From JADKIH01 sp031417395 (GTDB lineage Bacteria > Bacteroidota > Bacteroidia > AKYH767-A > 2013-40CM-41-45): a stretch of 64,000 nucleotides of DNA. This document shows, piece after piece, positions 54,679-64,000 of the stretch. A program made the position numbers and the translations under genes. The notes under the pieces were generated by a model. It did no database searches. It was given only the letters and a program-made list of their open reading frames with translations, and was not told the origin of the DNA. The stretch lies in NCBI GenBank assembly GCA_031417395.1, contig JANOVM010000020.1, positions 1 through 64,000 of the forward strand, written 5' to 3'. Position 1 is the stretch's first letter, and every line of letters starts with the position of its first letter.

Positions 54679-55152
54679 TTATCTCTTCTTTATCAAAGCA
54701 ACAGCATAACATGCAACTCCTTCTTCTCGGCCAATGAATCCCATCTTTTCATTAGTTGTTGCTTTAATGGATAGATCATTGGAATCAATTTCCATTACTG
54801 TTGAAAGTGTTTTTACCATTTGTGGTATAAAGGGAGCGATCTTGGGCTTTTCAAGACAAAGCGTTGCATCAATATTGCCAATAGAGTAGTTCTTTTCCTT
54901 CAGAAGCGCACATACCCTGCTTAAGAGTATTTTACTGTCAATGTTTTTGAACTCCTGCGAAGTGTCCGGAAAATGGATGCCAATGTCGCCAAGGTTTGCC
55001 GCTCCAAGTAAAGCATCGCATATGGCATGTATTAAAACGTCGGCATCTGAATGACCTTCTGCTCCTTTATCGTGGGGTATTGATATACCTCCGAGCCAGA
55101 AAGTTCTTCCTTCTGTCAATCTGTGAACATCAAAGCCAAATCCAATTCTCAT
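54679..55152 (-). CDS. ispF: 2-C-methyl-D-erythritol 2,4-cyclodiphosphate synthase
   Basis: A 157-residue MEP-pathway enzyme. Zinc ligands: D8 and H10 (RIGFGFDVHRL) and H42 in GAEGHSDADVLIHAICDALLGA; the C-terminal TNEKMGFIGREEGVACYAVALI is the family signature. It is on the minus strand, convergent to DUF4956 with 3 bp between stop codons, and downstream of the porV terminator. Confidence 0.96.
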   Translation of the reverse strand: MRIGFGFDVHRLTEGRTFWLGGISIPHDKGAEGHSDADVLIHAICDALLGAANLGDIGIHFPDTSQEFKNIDSKILLSRVCALLKEKNYSIGNIDATLCLEKPKIAPFIPQMVKTLSTVMEIDSNDLSIKATTNEKMGFIGREEGVACYAVALIKKR

Positions 55153-55176
55153 AGCTGAATTTTTAGAATCGTAAAT

Positions 55177-55203
55177 AAAAAAAGCGGGTGATTGTGCACC
55201 CGC
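55177..55203 (-). terminator. Rho-independent terminator
   Basis: GCGGGTG at 55184-55190 pairs with CACCCGC at 55197-55203. Reading on the minus strand it is followed by seven T. It ends transcription of porV/porU. Confidence 0.9.
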
Positions 55204-55227
55204 TCGTAAAATATTTTTTAATAGATA

Positions 55228-56490
55228 TTATTCGTTATCGTCATTGGTTTCTTTACCGCCGCCTTTCAATCCGTCAAAATCAAACAGCAGTGTGAAACGT
55301 AAAGTATTTTCAAGAGGATTACGCTGAGTTGTAGGAATGAGGTAAGCAAAATCAAAGCCAAATACATTATAGCGTATACCGGCTCCTATGGTAAAGAACT
55401 TTCTGTTTCCTTTTGTAGAAGCTTCGTGAAAATATCCTGCACGAATGGCAAATTGTTTATCGTACCAGTATTCTGTTCCAATGGAATAAGTAAATTCTTT
55501 CAGCTCTTCTTTAAAGCCTGCCGGTGCATCGCTCCATGAACTGAACAATGCAGAAGCTACAGAAACGTTGGAAGGATCTTTTCCGGCAGCTATTACCTTG
55601 TTGCCATCTGCATCAACAACAAAATTTCCATTTGCATCTTTTGCATAAACCGGCGGTGTTGGAACAAGCAGTTTGTTTATATCTGCACCGAATGAAATGG
55701 TATTGTATTGATCCAAATCAATTTTCAGATTGGAGCCTAAACGGAAATTTGCGGGAATAAAATCTTTTGTTTTTGTATCTGTATATGAAATCTTTGTTCC
55801 AATATTCGAAATATTAAGTCCGAAAGCGAGTAGACTCTTTTTGTTGGAAACCTCAATGTCTTTACGGTAATATGCTGAAAGATCAGCGGCAACAGACGTT
55901 CCTGCATGAGTGTTTATGGATCCATTACTGATAGCAACTCCACCGGTCAGATTGGAATAGATATAACGCAATGCCAGTCCGCCGGAAAGATTTTCTCCCA
56001 GTTTACGTGCATAAGCAACATCAAACGACCATTCGTTAGGATTGAAAGATGCATAACGATCGCCTCCTTCATTGGTGAAATCAATATTTCCTAAGGAGAA
56101 ATACAATAGTGAAGCTGCAATTGCCTGATCTCCTTTAAGTTTTTTATATCCTGAAAGGTAGGCCAGGTTAATATCATTAACCAGAGCATGAAGCCATGGA
56201 GTATAAGAAATTGAAAAGCCACCTGTTTTTTCAATAAAAGCAAGCTTGGAAGGATTCCAGTGAATTGAATTCGGGTCAGGGGTTGTGGCAACTCCATAAT
56301 CTCCCATTCCTCCGGCTCTGGTATCCGGAGCAATCTGCAGGAAAGGAACAGAAGTTGTAATCGTGTTGATTTGTCCCAGCAGTGAATCAGTGAAAGAATT
56401 CAACTGTCCTGCCGAAGAATTGGAAATGGTAAAGACCGTCAAGCAGACCGTCAAGGCTACAAAAACGCCTTTTTTAAAGTTTAAATGCAT
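55228..56490 (-). CDS. porV: T9SS outer-membrane shuttle protein PorV (LptO)
   Basis: A 420-residue FadL-like barrel with a signal peptide (TVCLTVFTISNSSAGQ). PorV-like features are FLQIAPDTRAGGMGDYGVATTPDPNSIHWNPSKLAF near residue 50-85 and YSPWLHALV-type sequence, then barrel strands ending FTLLFDFDG. PorV delivers T9SS cargo to PorU at the cell surface. The gene lies immediately downstream of porU on the same strand, as in other T9SS genomes. Confidence 0.92.
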   Translation of the reverse strand: MHLNFKKGVFVALTVCLTVFTISNSSAGQLNSFTDSLLGQINTITTSVPFLQIAPDTRAGGMGDYGVATTPDPNSIHWNPSKLAFIEKTGGFSISYTPWLHALVNDINLAYLSGYKKLKGDQAIAASLLYFSLGNIDFTNEGGDRYASFNPNEWSFDVAYARKLGENLSGGLALRYIYSNLTGGVAISNGSINTHAGTSVAADLSAYYRKDIEVSNKKSLLAFGLNISNIGTKISYTDTKTKDFIPANFRLGSNLKIDLDQYNTISFGADINKLLVPTPPVYAKDANGNFVVDADGNKVIAAGKDPSNVSVASALFSSWSDAPAGFKEELKEFTYSIGTEYWYDKQFAIRAGYFHEASTKGNRKFFTIGAGIRYNVFGFDFAYLIPTTQRNPLENTLRFTLLFDFDGLKGGGKETNDDNE

Positions 56491-56538
56491 TTTATCTAAT
56501 TATGAGTGTCCAAATATACGTTAATAAATAAATTAAGT

Positions 56539-59500
56539 TTAACGAAGAATAACGAGTTTTTCGAATTTATCGGCATATTGACCATCAGTGGTTTTTACAC
56601 GCAGTCTGTATACATAAACTCCTCGTCCTATTTTATCGCCAAAATCATCAAGCCCATTCCATTGCAATTCATCGGACCTGTAACCATCCATTGTAATTTT
56701 CTCTGAAATTGTCTTTATCAGCTTTCCACTTACAGTGTAGATTTGCACTTGAACATCCAAAGGCACATAAGGCCTGTTATGTTCGAACATGAAGGTTGTA
56801 TGGGTAGTAAAAGGATTCGGGTAATTTAAAACATGTTCTAAAGCAAGTTCTGCGGTTTCACTGACAACAAAATCGGTGGTGGCTACACTTGAATTATTAT
56901 ATACGTCCCACACCTTAAACGCTAATGTATGAGGGCCTGTAGCAAGATTCTTAAAAGGATAGTGCACTTTTCCGGATTGATAGCTATCGCGGTCATTTTC
57001 ATAATAATCATTCAAAATATATTTTTGTCCGCGTGTGTCATCTAATTCAGCCGTCATGTCGTGGCCTATTCCCGTTCCAATCATATTGACTCCGCTGCTG
57101 TCTTTAACAGTAGCGTATAGAACAGGATTTGAATCAGTAAGTCCGCCCCGAACAAATTTATCGTCGTTAATATAAAGCTGTACCTGAGGTCCGGCGTTAT
57201 CAGGAACTGCATTGTTATTGATGCCGCCGATTACAACAATGGAATCGCTGCCTGCTGCATCTGTTGTTCCGTTTTGAGCATAATAACTCAACTTGCCTCT
57301 GCCATACTTAAAGGAAATATCTTTAGGTACTGTAAATGTGAAGGAAAAGTCGCCGTTGATAACACTTATTTTACCATTGAAAATAATATTTTTCTGAAGG
57401 TAAAAAGCCTGTGGCGTTGAAGGATCGTCGTTGTTAATATCGTTTCCAATAGTATTATAAGTGATTGTTTTATCAAATACGGTAGGGAAAATAGTGCCGT
57501 TAAACCCTGTCATTTTTACCCCTGAATTGTCCTGTATTTCGCCTGTGATGGTGACCTTGCTAAGTGCCTTTAAAGTATCTATAGGCTGACTAATATTTAT
57601 TCCGTTAATGGTATTTGTTTTTACGGAATATTTTGGATAAGATAAACGGACAGCAGGATCGCCTATAAATAAAAAGTTTCTGACATAAGGATCCGAAAAA
57701 TAATCGACCTTGGTTCGTTCGAAGATTTCTCCTAAAGTTGGAAATTCACCGCTGGAATCATCAAATACATGCGTAAAAAACTTCTGACATAAATTGAAAT
57801 TGGAACTCGAAAAAGCAAGCCTGGATGTAGTGAAAAGACATATGCCTCCTCCTTTTGGATTTAGAAATACCAGCTCTCCGGCAGATGTTCTGCCGGGATC
57901 ATCCACACGGGTGAACTCGCAGGTTGCCGTTAAAAATGCAGACATGTTATTATAATTCGACCAGTTGTTAATGTCTGCAATTTCCAAAACTCTTTCATGC
58001 GCCCAACCCAATTCAAATCCGTGGCCGATATAGGTGGTTAATAAGGTGCCTCGTTGAATTCGGTCAATAATGGCCTGGTGTGCTTCAGGGTATCGCTGAC
58101 CTCCGGGAGTTGTTTCCTGATTAAATGCATCCAAATATATTTTGTCGACATTGTAAAGTGGATAAGCTTTACTTACCCGCATTGCAAGCGTATCAGCCTG
58201 CCTTATGTGAGTATTGTGATCCTGATCATCTGCAATGAAAGTTACTACATTCCTCCAATTCCCTAGTGTGGGGTTATCGTTTGAAGAATTTTTCCCTGAC
58301 ACATAATGTATGACTTTATTTACGGCTGCTTGTGCTTCTTCGATAGACCTAATTGGCATCCGGCCTACACTTAAGTCTAGAATTTCTCCTCCTGTCCATG
58401 AACCTTCATTATCGTCAAGCAGACCGAAAAAATCATCTGACATATAGGTTTGAGTCTGACTTATAGATCCGGGCGATTCATAGGATGTGACAAAATTAGT
58501 ATTGCCCGGAATTCTGTATTTATTATCATAAGATGCATCGCCAAACAATAAAACAAAGCGAGGCAGGTCGTTTGGCCCTGTTGCTCTGTCGTAAAACATT
58601 TTAACAAAATCTCTGATGGCCGAAACATCCTGAGCACCGCTTGAAAATTCATTGAATATTTGTTGTGTTGTAGCAACAACAACAGAAAGATTATCGTGTG
58701 TACGGTGAAATTCGGCAAGCTCATATGCCTGTTGAATAAACAAGGAAGGAGTTACCAGAATCATATCGGCCTGGGCAAGTGAATGAAGATTTTGGTTGGC
58801 AATTTTTTCTCTGAATATGGGTGTGAGAAATTGTTGTTTATCAAATGTTATAAATTCACGCAATAGGTCTGTGTTAACACCAAAACTTGTAGTCCCCCCT
58901 GCATTTACAGCTTGCTGCTCTACTACATTCATAGGGTCAGTAACATCCCAAACGATGTAGTTATTAGTTGTATTGCTGATTCTGAATTCACTAATGTTTC
59001 CTGCACCAACAGTGTTTTTATCTCTGAATGAAAACTGGCTTCCGCTATTAGAAGCGTTCAGCTCTCTTCTGTAATTCATTTCAAAATAATTAAGCCAGCC
59101 TTTGCCATTTTGATCGTTTGTGTTTATAGTGAACTTCATGTTCATTGACTGGCTATTTGAAAGAAATGGCTGCTTGATATTGAGCTGAACTAAATATGGG
59201 TCTGTTGTATTGGGACCTACGTAGGAAAAATTCTGACTCGCAATGACTGAATTATTTAAACTGACAGCAAAAGAATTAATACCGGGCGTAGTCACACGAC
59301 CTGCCAGGTTTGAACGAAAAAATACTGTGTCAGTGGTTATTAAATTTGGAGCATATGTGGAAATAGTAACAGAGTTATTGAGGTAGTCAACAGCTTCGCC
59401 AAACCATTCGCGGCCTGATTTTAAGAAGTTGTAGAGTTCTGATTCATGGAAAGTGTAGTCGTCGAATGAAGTTACAATTGAAGTTGCTCCCGAGACAGAG

Positions 59501-60384
59501 TTTCGAACTGCAATGCGTTTGCCCGGATTAGAAGCTACGTTTATAAAATAATAAGTAGTATCAGCATAATAATTTATTTGATGATTGAATTCTCTTGTTG
59601 TGCTATTATAGAACCAGGGATTCTGATTGGTGCCATAAAATAAAAGATAATCTCCGGAATCGAAATGCCCGTCAGTTTCTCCGGAAACCCAGATAGAATT
59701 CTCCTGCAAATCATCGAAGCGAGGTGTGCTATTTGCAAAGGCCAGCATTCCTCCTCCGTTTCCGTAAAGCTTTATGTTACGAGGATCAATAGCGTCAACG
59801 TCAATACCTATTGTTTTAAGATAGTTGTAATCGATCTTGCAAACTCCTGTCTGTATAATTCCTATTTTATACCAGTCGCCTGTTGCAAGCACACTGCTCG
59901 ATGTATAGGTGCGCATGGACAACTTTGCATTTACATATAAAGGCTCTGTTTCTGCTTCAAAAGAAACTAGCTTTTCAAACCCCCCGGTAATGCTTTTACG
60001 AATGGGGAGAATGGAAACGGCGCCAAGTAATTTCTTTTTTTTAGAAACCACTTTTGATGATATTGAAAAGTCATTTCCAATATTTTCAGGATGACGTATT
60101 AATTCAGTTTCTTTTAGCGGTTCAGTAACTATATTTTTTAACCTGACTTTTATTTCTGAGGCATAAGAATTTAATGGAATAGTAAACACGTAGTTTGGAA
60201 GAAAGTTCTCGTCAAAAGAAGCACCCTTAAAATTTAAAGATCGAAAAGACTCTTCGGGTGATATTTTATTTTCAAATGGGCTAAGCCAGTCAATTTTGTA
60301 AGTATTTTGCGTTTCTGCTGCAGAAAGCAGAAACGGTAGAAATACAATAATTAACGAAAAATAAAATTGCTTTTTATTTAACAT
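56539..60384 (-). CDS. porU: T9SS sortase-like C25 peptidase PorU
   Basis: I choose ATG 60384 (MLNKKQFYFSLIIVFLPFLLSAAE, a good signal peptide) over a TTG at 60423, giving 1281 residues. It is a gingipain-like C25 cysteine peptidase; the catalytic pair is H788 (TYIGHGFELGWAH) and C822 (LTATCEFTRVDDPG). The C-terminal part has an Ig-like region and a FlgD-like/T9SS-type tail (LNYPNPF... KLVILR). PorU removes the sorting domain from cargo and attaches cargo to the surface. It precedes porV on the same strand. Confidence 0.95.
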   Translation of the reverse strand: MLNKKQFYFSLIIVFLPFLLSAAETQNTYKIDWLSPFENKISPEESFRSLNFKGASFDENFLPNYVFTIPLNSYASEIKVRLKNIVTEPLKETELIRHPENIGNDFSISSKVVSKKKKLLGAVSILPIRKSITGGFEKLVSFEAETEPLYVNAKLSMRTYTSSSVLATGDWYKIGIIQTGVCKIDYNYLKTIGIDVDAIDPRNIKLYGNGGGMLAFANSTPRFDDLQENSIWVSGETDGHFDSGDYLLFYGTNQNPWFYNSTTREFNHQINYYADTTYYFINVASNPGKRIAVRNSVSGATSIVTSFDDYTFHESELYNFLKSGREWFGEAVDYLNNSVTISTYAPNLITTDTVFFRSNLAGRVTTPGINSFAVSLNNSVIASQNFSYVGPNTTDPYLVQLNIKQPFLSNSQSMNMKFTINTNDQNGKGWLNYFEMNYRRELNASNSGSQFSFRDKNTVGAGNISEFRISNTTNNYIVWDVTDPMNVVEQQAVNAGGTTSFGVNTDLLREFITFDKQQFLTPIFREKIANQNLHSLAQADMILVTPSLFIQQAYELAEFHRTHDNLSVVVATTQQIFNEFSSGAQDVSAIRDFVKMFYDRATGPNDLPRFVLLFGDASYDNKYRIPGNTNFVTSYESPGSISQTQTYMSDDFFGLLDDNEGSWTGGEILDLSVGRMPIRSIEEAQAAVNKVIHYVSGKNSSNDNPTLGNWRNVVTFIADDQDHNTHIRQADTLAMRVSKAYPLYNVDKIYLDAFNQETTPGGQRYPEAHQAIIDRIQRGTLLTTYIGHGFELGWAHERVLEIADINNWSNYNNMSAFLTATCEFTRVDDPGRTSAGELVFLNPKGGGICLFTTSRLAFSSSNFNLCQKFFTHVFDDSSGEFPTLGEIFERTKVDYFSDPYVRNFLFIGDPAVRLSYPKYSVKTNTINGINISQPIDTLKALSKVTITGEIQDNSGVKMTGFNGTIFPTVFDKTITYNTIGNDINNDDPSTPQAFYLQKNIIFNGKISVINGDFSFTFTVPKDISFKYGRGKLSYYAQNGTTDAAGSDSIVVIGGINNNAVPDNAGPQVQLYINDDKFVRGGLTDSNPVLYATVKDSSGVNMIGTGIGHDMTAELDDTRGQKYILNDYYENDRDSYQSGKVHYPFKNLATGPHTLAFKVWDVYNNSSVATTDFVVSETAELALEHVLNYPNPFTTHTTFMFEHNRPYVPLDVQVQIYTVSGKLIKTISEKITMDGYRSDELQWNGLDDFGDKIGRGVYVYRLRVKTTDGQYADKFEKLVILR

Positions 60385-60719
60385 GTGTTTGGAAATATAA
60401 TTATTAGAAAAACAGGTGGTCAAGGTTAAACGACACTTAACTTGGAATATTTTAATTTTACAACAAAAATATCAATTATTAACTTTCTTACTATTATATT
60501 TTACTTAATCTGCATAAAATGAATGTAATGAATTTATCATGACACTAATTTTTATTAAAATTTACTACCTTTAACGAATTCTTATTTGGTTGGAAGGGTA
60601 AAAAATGTTTAAAATTGTAAACAATTATTACAAATCCAATCTCAAGCGAATATTTGCTATTTCCCAAAGCCGTAACTCTGTATCTTAACCCTCGTAATAC
60701 TCAACTTAATTTACCGCTA

Positions 60720-61676
60720 ATGTTCAGAAATTTTCTGATTTTAGTCTTAGTTAGTCTTTCAGGTGCCGCAATGGCGCAGGATCCTGAATTTACTCAATTC
60801 TATGCTAATCCAATTTATCTTAATCCTGCTTTTGCCGGCTCTGCCAGATGTCCGCGTGTAAACCTGAATTATAGAAATCAATGGCCTGCTCTAACTGGAA
60901 CTTTCGTTACTTATACCGCATCCTATGATCAGCATGTTGAAGCTTTGGGCGGCGGTTTAGGACTTATTGTTCTGAATGATAAAGCAGGTGAAGGAACACT
61001 TACTACTACAACGCTGAGTGGTATGTACTCTTACCAGTTGAACATTACTCGCGAATTCTCCATTCGATTTGGAATGCAGGGCACTTATTTTCAGAAAAAG
61101 GTTGACTGGGATAAGCTTACTTTCGGTGATATGATCGATCCGAGATACGGCTTTGTTTACGAAACGCAGGAAATCAGACCAAATACAAACAAAAATTTTT
61201 GGGATTTTTCTGCCGGAATTCTGGGATATAGCAACCGTTTTTATGGCGGAGTCGCTGTTAATCACCTTACCGAACCTGAAGAGTTTTACATACGATCTGC
61301 CGAAGGAAGTAAACTTCCAATGAAAATTACCGTACACGCAGGAGCAATTATTCCAATTTCCGGCAGTCGGGATGGTTCAACTTATGTATCGCCTAATTTC
61401 ATTTATCAAAAACAACGTGATTTCAATCAATACAACATTGGATTTTATGTCGCAAAAGCACCTCTTGTGGGTGGTTTGTGGTATAGGGGTGGTGATGCTT
61501 TTATTGCTCTAGTCGGCTTGCAACAGGGTATTTTCAAATTTGGTTATAGCTACGATGTTACCGTTTCAAAACTTTATAACGCTTCAGCAGGCTCCCACGA
61601 ACTTTCCCTGGGACTTCAATTTGGCTGTCATCCTAAAAAGAAACGCTTTAGGACCATTAAATGCCCTTCATTCTAA
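60720..61676 (+). CDS. PorP/SprF-family T9SS membrane protein
   Basis: ATG 60720 starts a signal peptide (MFRNFLILVLVSLSGAAMAQD); a TTG lies upstream. The 318-residue mature barrel matches PorP/SprF proteins: DPEFTQFYANPIYLNPAFAGSARCPRVNLNYRNQWPAL, ATYDQHVEALGGGLGLIVLNDKAGEGTL-like strands and GFGYSYDVTVSKL-type ending. PorP/SprF paralogues are required for secretion of particular T9SS substrates (SprF partners SprB in gliding). The cargo here is unknown. It is divergent from porU and followed by gldJ. Confidence 0.9.
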   Translation: MFRNFLILVLVSLSGAAMAQDPEFTQFYANPIYLNPAFAGSARCPRVNLNYRNQWPALTGTFVTYTASYDQHVEALGGGLGLIVLNDKAGEGTLTTTTLSGMYSYQLNITREFSIRFGMQGTYFQKKVDWDKLTFGDMIDPRYGFVYETQEIRPNTNKNFWDFSAGILGYSNRFYGGVAVNHLTEPEEFYIRSAEGSKLPMKITVHAGAIIPISGSRDGSTYVSPNFIYQKQRDFNQYNIGFYVAKAPLVGGLWYRGGDAFIALVGLQQGIFKFGYSYDVTVSKLYNASAGSHELSLGLQFGCHPKKKRFRTIKCPSF

Positions 61677-61742
61677 TAAATTAAAATAAAATAAATACAT
61701 TTGGCTTCCGTTTTTCAATTAATCCAAAAGAAATAAATTACC

Positions 61743-63200
61743 ATGATAACAACACTTCAGCGGAATAGTTTTTACCTTTTAGGAATAGTGTTTCTTTTTG
61801 CTTCCTGCAGCAAAGAGAAATCCTCTGTTACCGGATGGAATTATAACGATCCTAAAAACGGTGGCTTTGAGGTAACCCCTTACGATGAACAGGAAACGGG
61901 CCCCGGCCTTGTACTTGTTGAAGGTGGCACTTTTACCATGGGGCGTACTGAACAGGATATTACCCTCGACTGGAATAATATTCCCCGCAGAGTTACTGTA
62001 AGTTCGTTTTATATTGATGAAACAGAAGTTGCAAATGTTCACTACCTGGAGTATTTATATTGGATTTCCCGCGTTTTCTCTGCTGATTATCCTGAGGTAT
62101 ACAAAAAAGCCTTACCCGATACCCTTGTTTGGCGTGATAAACTAGCTTATAATGAGCCTTTTGTGGAACTTTATCTGCGCCACCCTGCTTATCAGCAATA
62201 CCCTGTAGTTGGTGTTAATTGGTTACAAGCCAGCGACTTCTGCGCATGGAGAACGGATAGGGTGAATGAGCAGATACTTATTCGTGAAGGTATTTTAAGG
62301 GTTAATCCAAATCAGATTAATGAAGATAATTTTAATTCCGAATCCTATATGGCCGGGCAATATGAAGGTCTTGTAAAAAATGATCTTCAGGATTTGAATC
62401 CAAGTTCCGGTAGTAATGGTACACGTAAAGTTCGTATGGAAGATGGTATTATGCTTCCTAAATACAGATTGCCGACTGAAGCTGAATGGGAATATGCTGC
62501 TCTTGCTCAAATTGGGAATACTATATATGAGCGTGTAACAGACAGAAAACAATATCCTTGGAACGGACACATCGTTCGTAATAAGGATGAAAAATATAAA
62601 GGCCAGATGATGGCCAACTACAAAAGAGGACGTGGTGATAATATGGGTACAGCAGGATTCCTGAATGATAATGCTGATATTCCTGCTCCTGTTCATTCTT
62701 ATTGGCCAAATGATTTCGGCTTGTATTGCATGGCCGGTAACGTAAACGAATGGGTAATGGATGTTTATCGTCCACTCTCTCCCGAGGATAAAAGTGATTT
62801 TAATCCTTATCGTGGTAACGTTTTCCAAACACAGCAGCGTGACGAAGAAGGTGCCATTAATGAAAAAGACAGTCTGGGTCGTGTTCCAATGCGTCAGGTT
62901 ACTCCTGAAGAAAGTGCTGACCGTAGAAATTATACCAAAGCGGATAATATCAACTTCCTTGATGCTGATGAATCAGAATATATTAAATACGATTACGGTA
63001 TTTCTTCCTTAATTAACGACAAAGCCCGCATTTACAAGGGAGGTTCCTGGAAAGATCGCGCTTACTTTATGTCGCCCGGTGCCCGTCGCTTCACAGATGA
63101 AAATCAAAGCACAAACGATATCGGTTTCCGTTGTGCAATGGTGCGTGTTGGCAGCCCAACCGGTTTGGGATCTAAACCCAAGACGAAAATTAAACGATAA
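61743..63200 (+). CDS. gldJ: T9SS/gliding lipoprotein GldJ
   Basis: A 485-residue lipoprotein (lipobox LFASCSKE, Cys 22). A formylglycine-generating-enzyme (FGE-sulfatase) domain covers about residues 55-470: LVEGGTFTMGRTEQD, DETEVANVHYLEYLYWISR, LPTEAEWEYAAL, AGNVNEWVMDVYRP, YKGGSWKDRAYFMSPGARRF. The length and YRP..SPEDKSDFNPYRG segment favour GldJ over GldK. It is placed directly after the PorP/SprF gene and near porU/porV, as in flavobacterial T9SS loci. Confidence 0.88.
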   Translation: MITTLQRNSFYLLGIVFLFASCSKEKSSVTGWNYNDPKNGGFEVTPYDEQETGPGLVLVEGGTFTMGRTEQDITLDWNNIPRRVTVSSFYIDETEVANVHYLEYLYWISRVFSADYPEVYKKALPDTLVWRDKLAYNEPFVELYLRHPAYQQYPVVGVNWLQASDFCAWRTDRVNEQILIREGILRVNPNQINEDNFNSESYMAGQYEGLVKNDLQDLNPSSGSNGTRKVRMEDGIMLPKYRLPTEAEWEYAALAQIGNTIYERVTDRKQYPWNGHIVRNKDEKYKGQMMANYKRGRGDNMGTAGFLNDNADIPAPVHSYWPNDFGLYCMAGNVNEWVMDVYRPLSPEDKSDFNPYRGNVFQTQQRDEEGAINEKDSLGRVPMRQVTPEESADRRNYTKADNINFLDADESEYIKYDYGISSLINDKARIYKGGSWKDRAYFMSPGARRFTDENQSTNDIGFRCAMVRVGSPTGLGSKPKTKIKR

Positions 63201-63211
63201 TATTAATATTG

Positions 63212-63248
63212 AAAAAAGCCTTGTATTTGATACAGGGCTTTTTTTTTG
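63212..63248 (+). terminator. Rho-independent terminator
   Basis: GCCTTGTAT at 63218-63226 pairs with ATACAGGGC (one G:T wobble) ending at 63238, followed by nine or more T. It ends gldJ and, in reverse, could serve the convergent permease gene. Confidence 0.85.
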
Positions 63249-63276
63249 ATTATTTCTACTAACAATTTTCAAAATA

Positions 63277-63999
63277 CTATGTCACTGAATTTACTTTTTT
63301 CCTGAATATAAAATACACAGGGACACCCGTTAGGATAATTATCAATCCATACAAACTGAATTGAGTTTGGTATATTAGCATATTAAGAGCGACTAGGCTG
63401 GCAAGTAGAATGTATACAGCCGGAATAACAGGATACCCAAAAGCTTTGTAAGGTCTTTCCATATCCGGTTTTTTGACCCTCAAAACAAACAATCCTGAAA
63501 TTGTTAATATATAGAAGAGCATTACCGCAAACATTATATAGTTCAGCAAATCGCCATACGTTCCGGAGAAACAAAGAATACAAGCCCAGATACATTGCAT
63601 GGTTAATGAATTAGCCGGTACCTGGTTTTTATTAAGTGTTGCAGCTTGTTTCAGGAACATTCCATCTTTAGCCATTGCATAATAAACGCGTGCTGCCGTA
63701 AGAATACATCCATTCAGGCAGCCGAAAGTGGAGACCATAATCATTGCAGCCATAAAGTATTTGCCGCTGTTGCCTAAAATTGTTTCCATCATTAACGTTG
63801 CTACTCTGTCATTCTCTGCATGTTGAATTTTTTCAATTGGTAAAACATATAAGTACGCTATGTTGGCAAGCAGATAAAGCAGGATTACAGTGGAGGTACC
63901 CAGTAAAAGTGAGAGCGGAAGGTTCTTCTGAGGATTTTTCACTTCACCCGCAGTAAAGGTTATATTATTCCAGGCATCGGCAGAAAAAAGGGATCCTGT
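63277..63999 (-). CDS. APC-family amino-acid permease (5' partial)
   Basis: The frame is open to the right edge (codons from 63999), so the gene's N-terminal half lies outside the window; the GTG at 63942 is internal. Visible residues (240) include GSLFSADAWNNITFTAGEVKNPQKNLPLSLLLG and about seven transmembrane helices, with LTAARVYYAMAKDGMF, matching APC/LAT-type amino-acid antiporters or permeases. Substrate unknown. It converges with gldJ. Confidence 0.88.
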   Translation of the reverse strand, partial: TGSLFSADAWNNITFTAGEVKNPQKNLPLSLLLGTSTVILLYLLANIAYLYVLPIEKIQHAENDRVATLMMETILGNSGKYFMAAMIMVSTFGCLNGCILTAARVYYAMAKDGMFLKQAATLNKNQVPANSLTMQCIWACILCFSGTYGDLLNYIMFAVMLFYILTISGLFVLRVKKPDMERPYKAFGYPVIPAVYILLASLVALNMLIYQTQFSLYGLIIILTGVPVYFIFRKKVNSVT

Positions 64000-64000
64000 C

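Noticed and set aside
60424..60719. Promoter elements for porU and the PorP/SprF gene
   Set aside because: Near matches to TAnnTTTG exist on both strands, but none has a clear TTG at the right spacing and a sensible distance to the start.
61696..61703. TACATTTG as a -7 element for gldJ
   Set aside because: The -7 match is good, but no TTG lies about 20 bp upstream, and the gene may be co-transcribed with the PorP/SprF gene.

Overview
The window is about 64 kb of an AT-rich genome that is almost certainly from the phylum Bacteroidota. The evidence is a set of type IX secretion system (T9SS) genes (porU, porV, a PorP/SprF-like gene, gldJ) and at least five large exported proteins with a C-terminal sorting domain (a PNP-type motif, then a beta-rich tail ending in an 'F...I' strand). 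LytTR/two-component-propeller signalling, weak ribosome-binding sites and several non-ATG starts fit as well. I cannot place the organism below phylum. I found no rRNA, tRNA, CRISPR array or insertion sequence.

Left part (1-6.5 kb): the 3' end of a giant cysteine-rich surface protein made of near-identical 52-residue (156 bp) repeats and ending in a dockerin-like calcium-binding module, a strong terminator, an AraC regulator, and a PKD/T9SS surface protein.

Central part (6.6-37 kb): a nucleobase-catabolism island. xdhA-xdhB and xdhC encode xanthine dehydrogenase and its maturation factor. puuD, uraH, uraD, allB and alc carry urate through 5-hydroxyisourate, OHCU, allantoin and allantoate to ureidoglycolate plus urea. 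No ureidoglycolate lyase or urease is present, but a malate-synthase/CitE-like barrel protein (DUF6986 type) is embedded in the operon and could handle the two-carbon end product. A second set looks like reductive pyrimidine breakdown: a yeast-type cytosine deaminase homologue, dihydropyrimidinase, a class III aminotransferase, a CoA-acylating semialdehyde dehydrogenase and an NCS1 permease. The early reductase and beta-ureidopropionase are not in the window. Mixed into the island are T9SS cargo proteins (one sits inside the allB-alc transcription unit), a FUSC-type membrane protein, and an unusual unit of a polytopic membrane protein, a THEP1-like NTPase and a START-domain protein divergent from xdhAB. 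This last unit and the DUF6986 gene are the best candidates for undescribed biology.

Right part (37-64 kb): mostly chromosomal and envelope genes. They include an AI-2E-family permease, a BamA/TamA-like barrel, DoxX, and a signalling/redox operon (YceI, propeller histidine kinase, LytTR regulator, cytochrome-like lipoprotein, OB-fold protein, YceI). Next come waaA, a DinB-like protein, cdd, a small cluster with a VTC (triphosphate-tunnel) protein and a DUF4956 membrane protein, ispF, and then the T9SS block porV-porU / porP-gldJ. An amino-acid permease runs off the right edge.

Intergenic DNA carries several repeat families: an 8-bp array (AAATTCTC) placed directly 3' of puuD, the aminotransferase and mmsA; perfect GATAGCTATC palindromes in a simple-sequence block upstream of puuD; and CCC...GGG hairpin repeats after xdhC and beside the dihydropyrimidinase gene. 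Identifications are by reading motifs and overall resemblance, with no database search.
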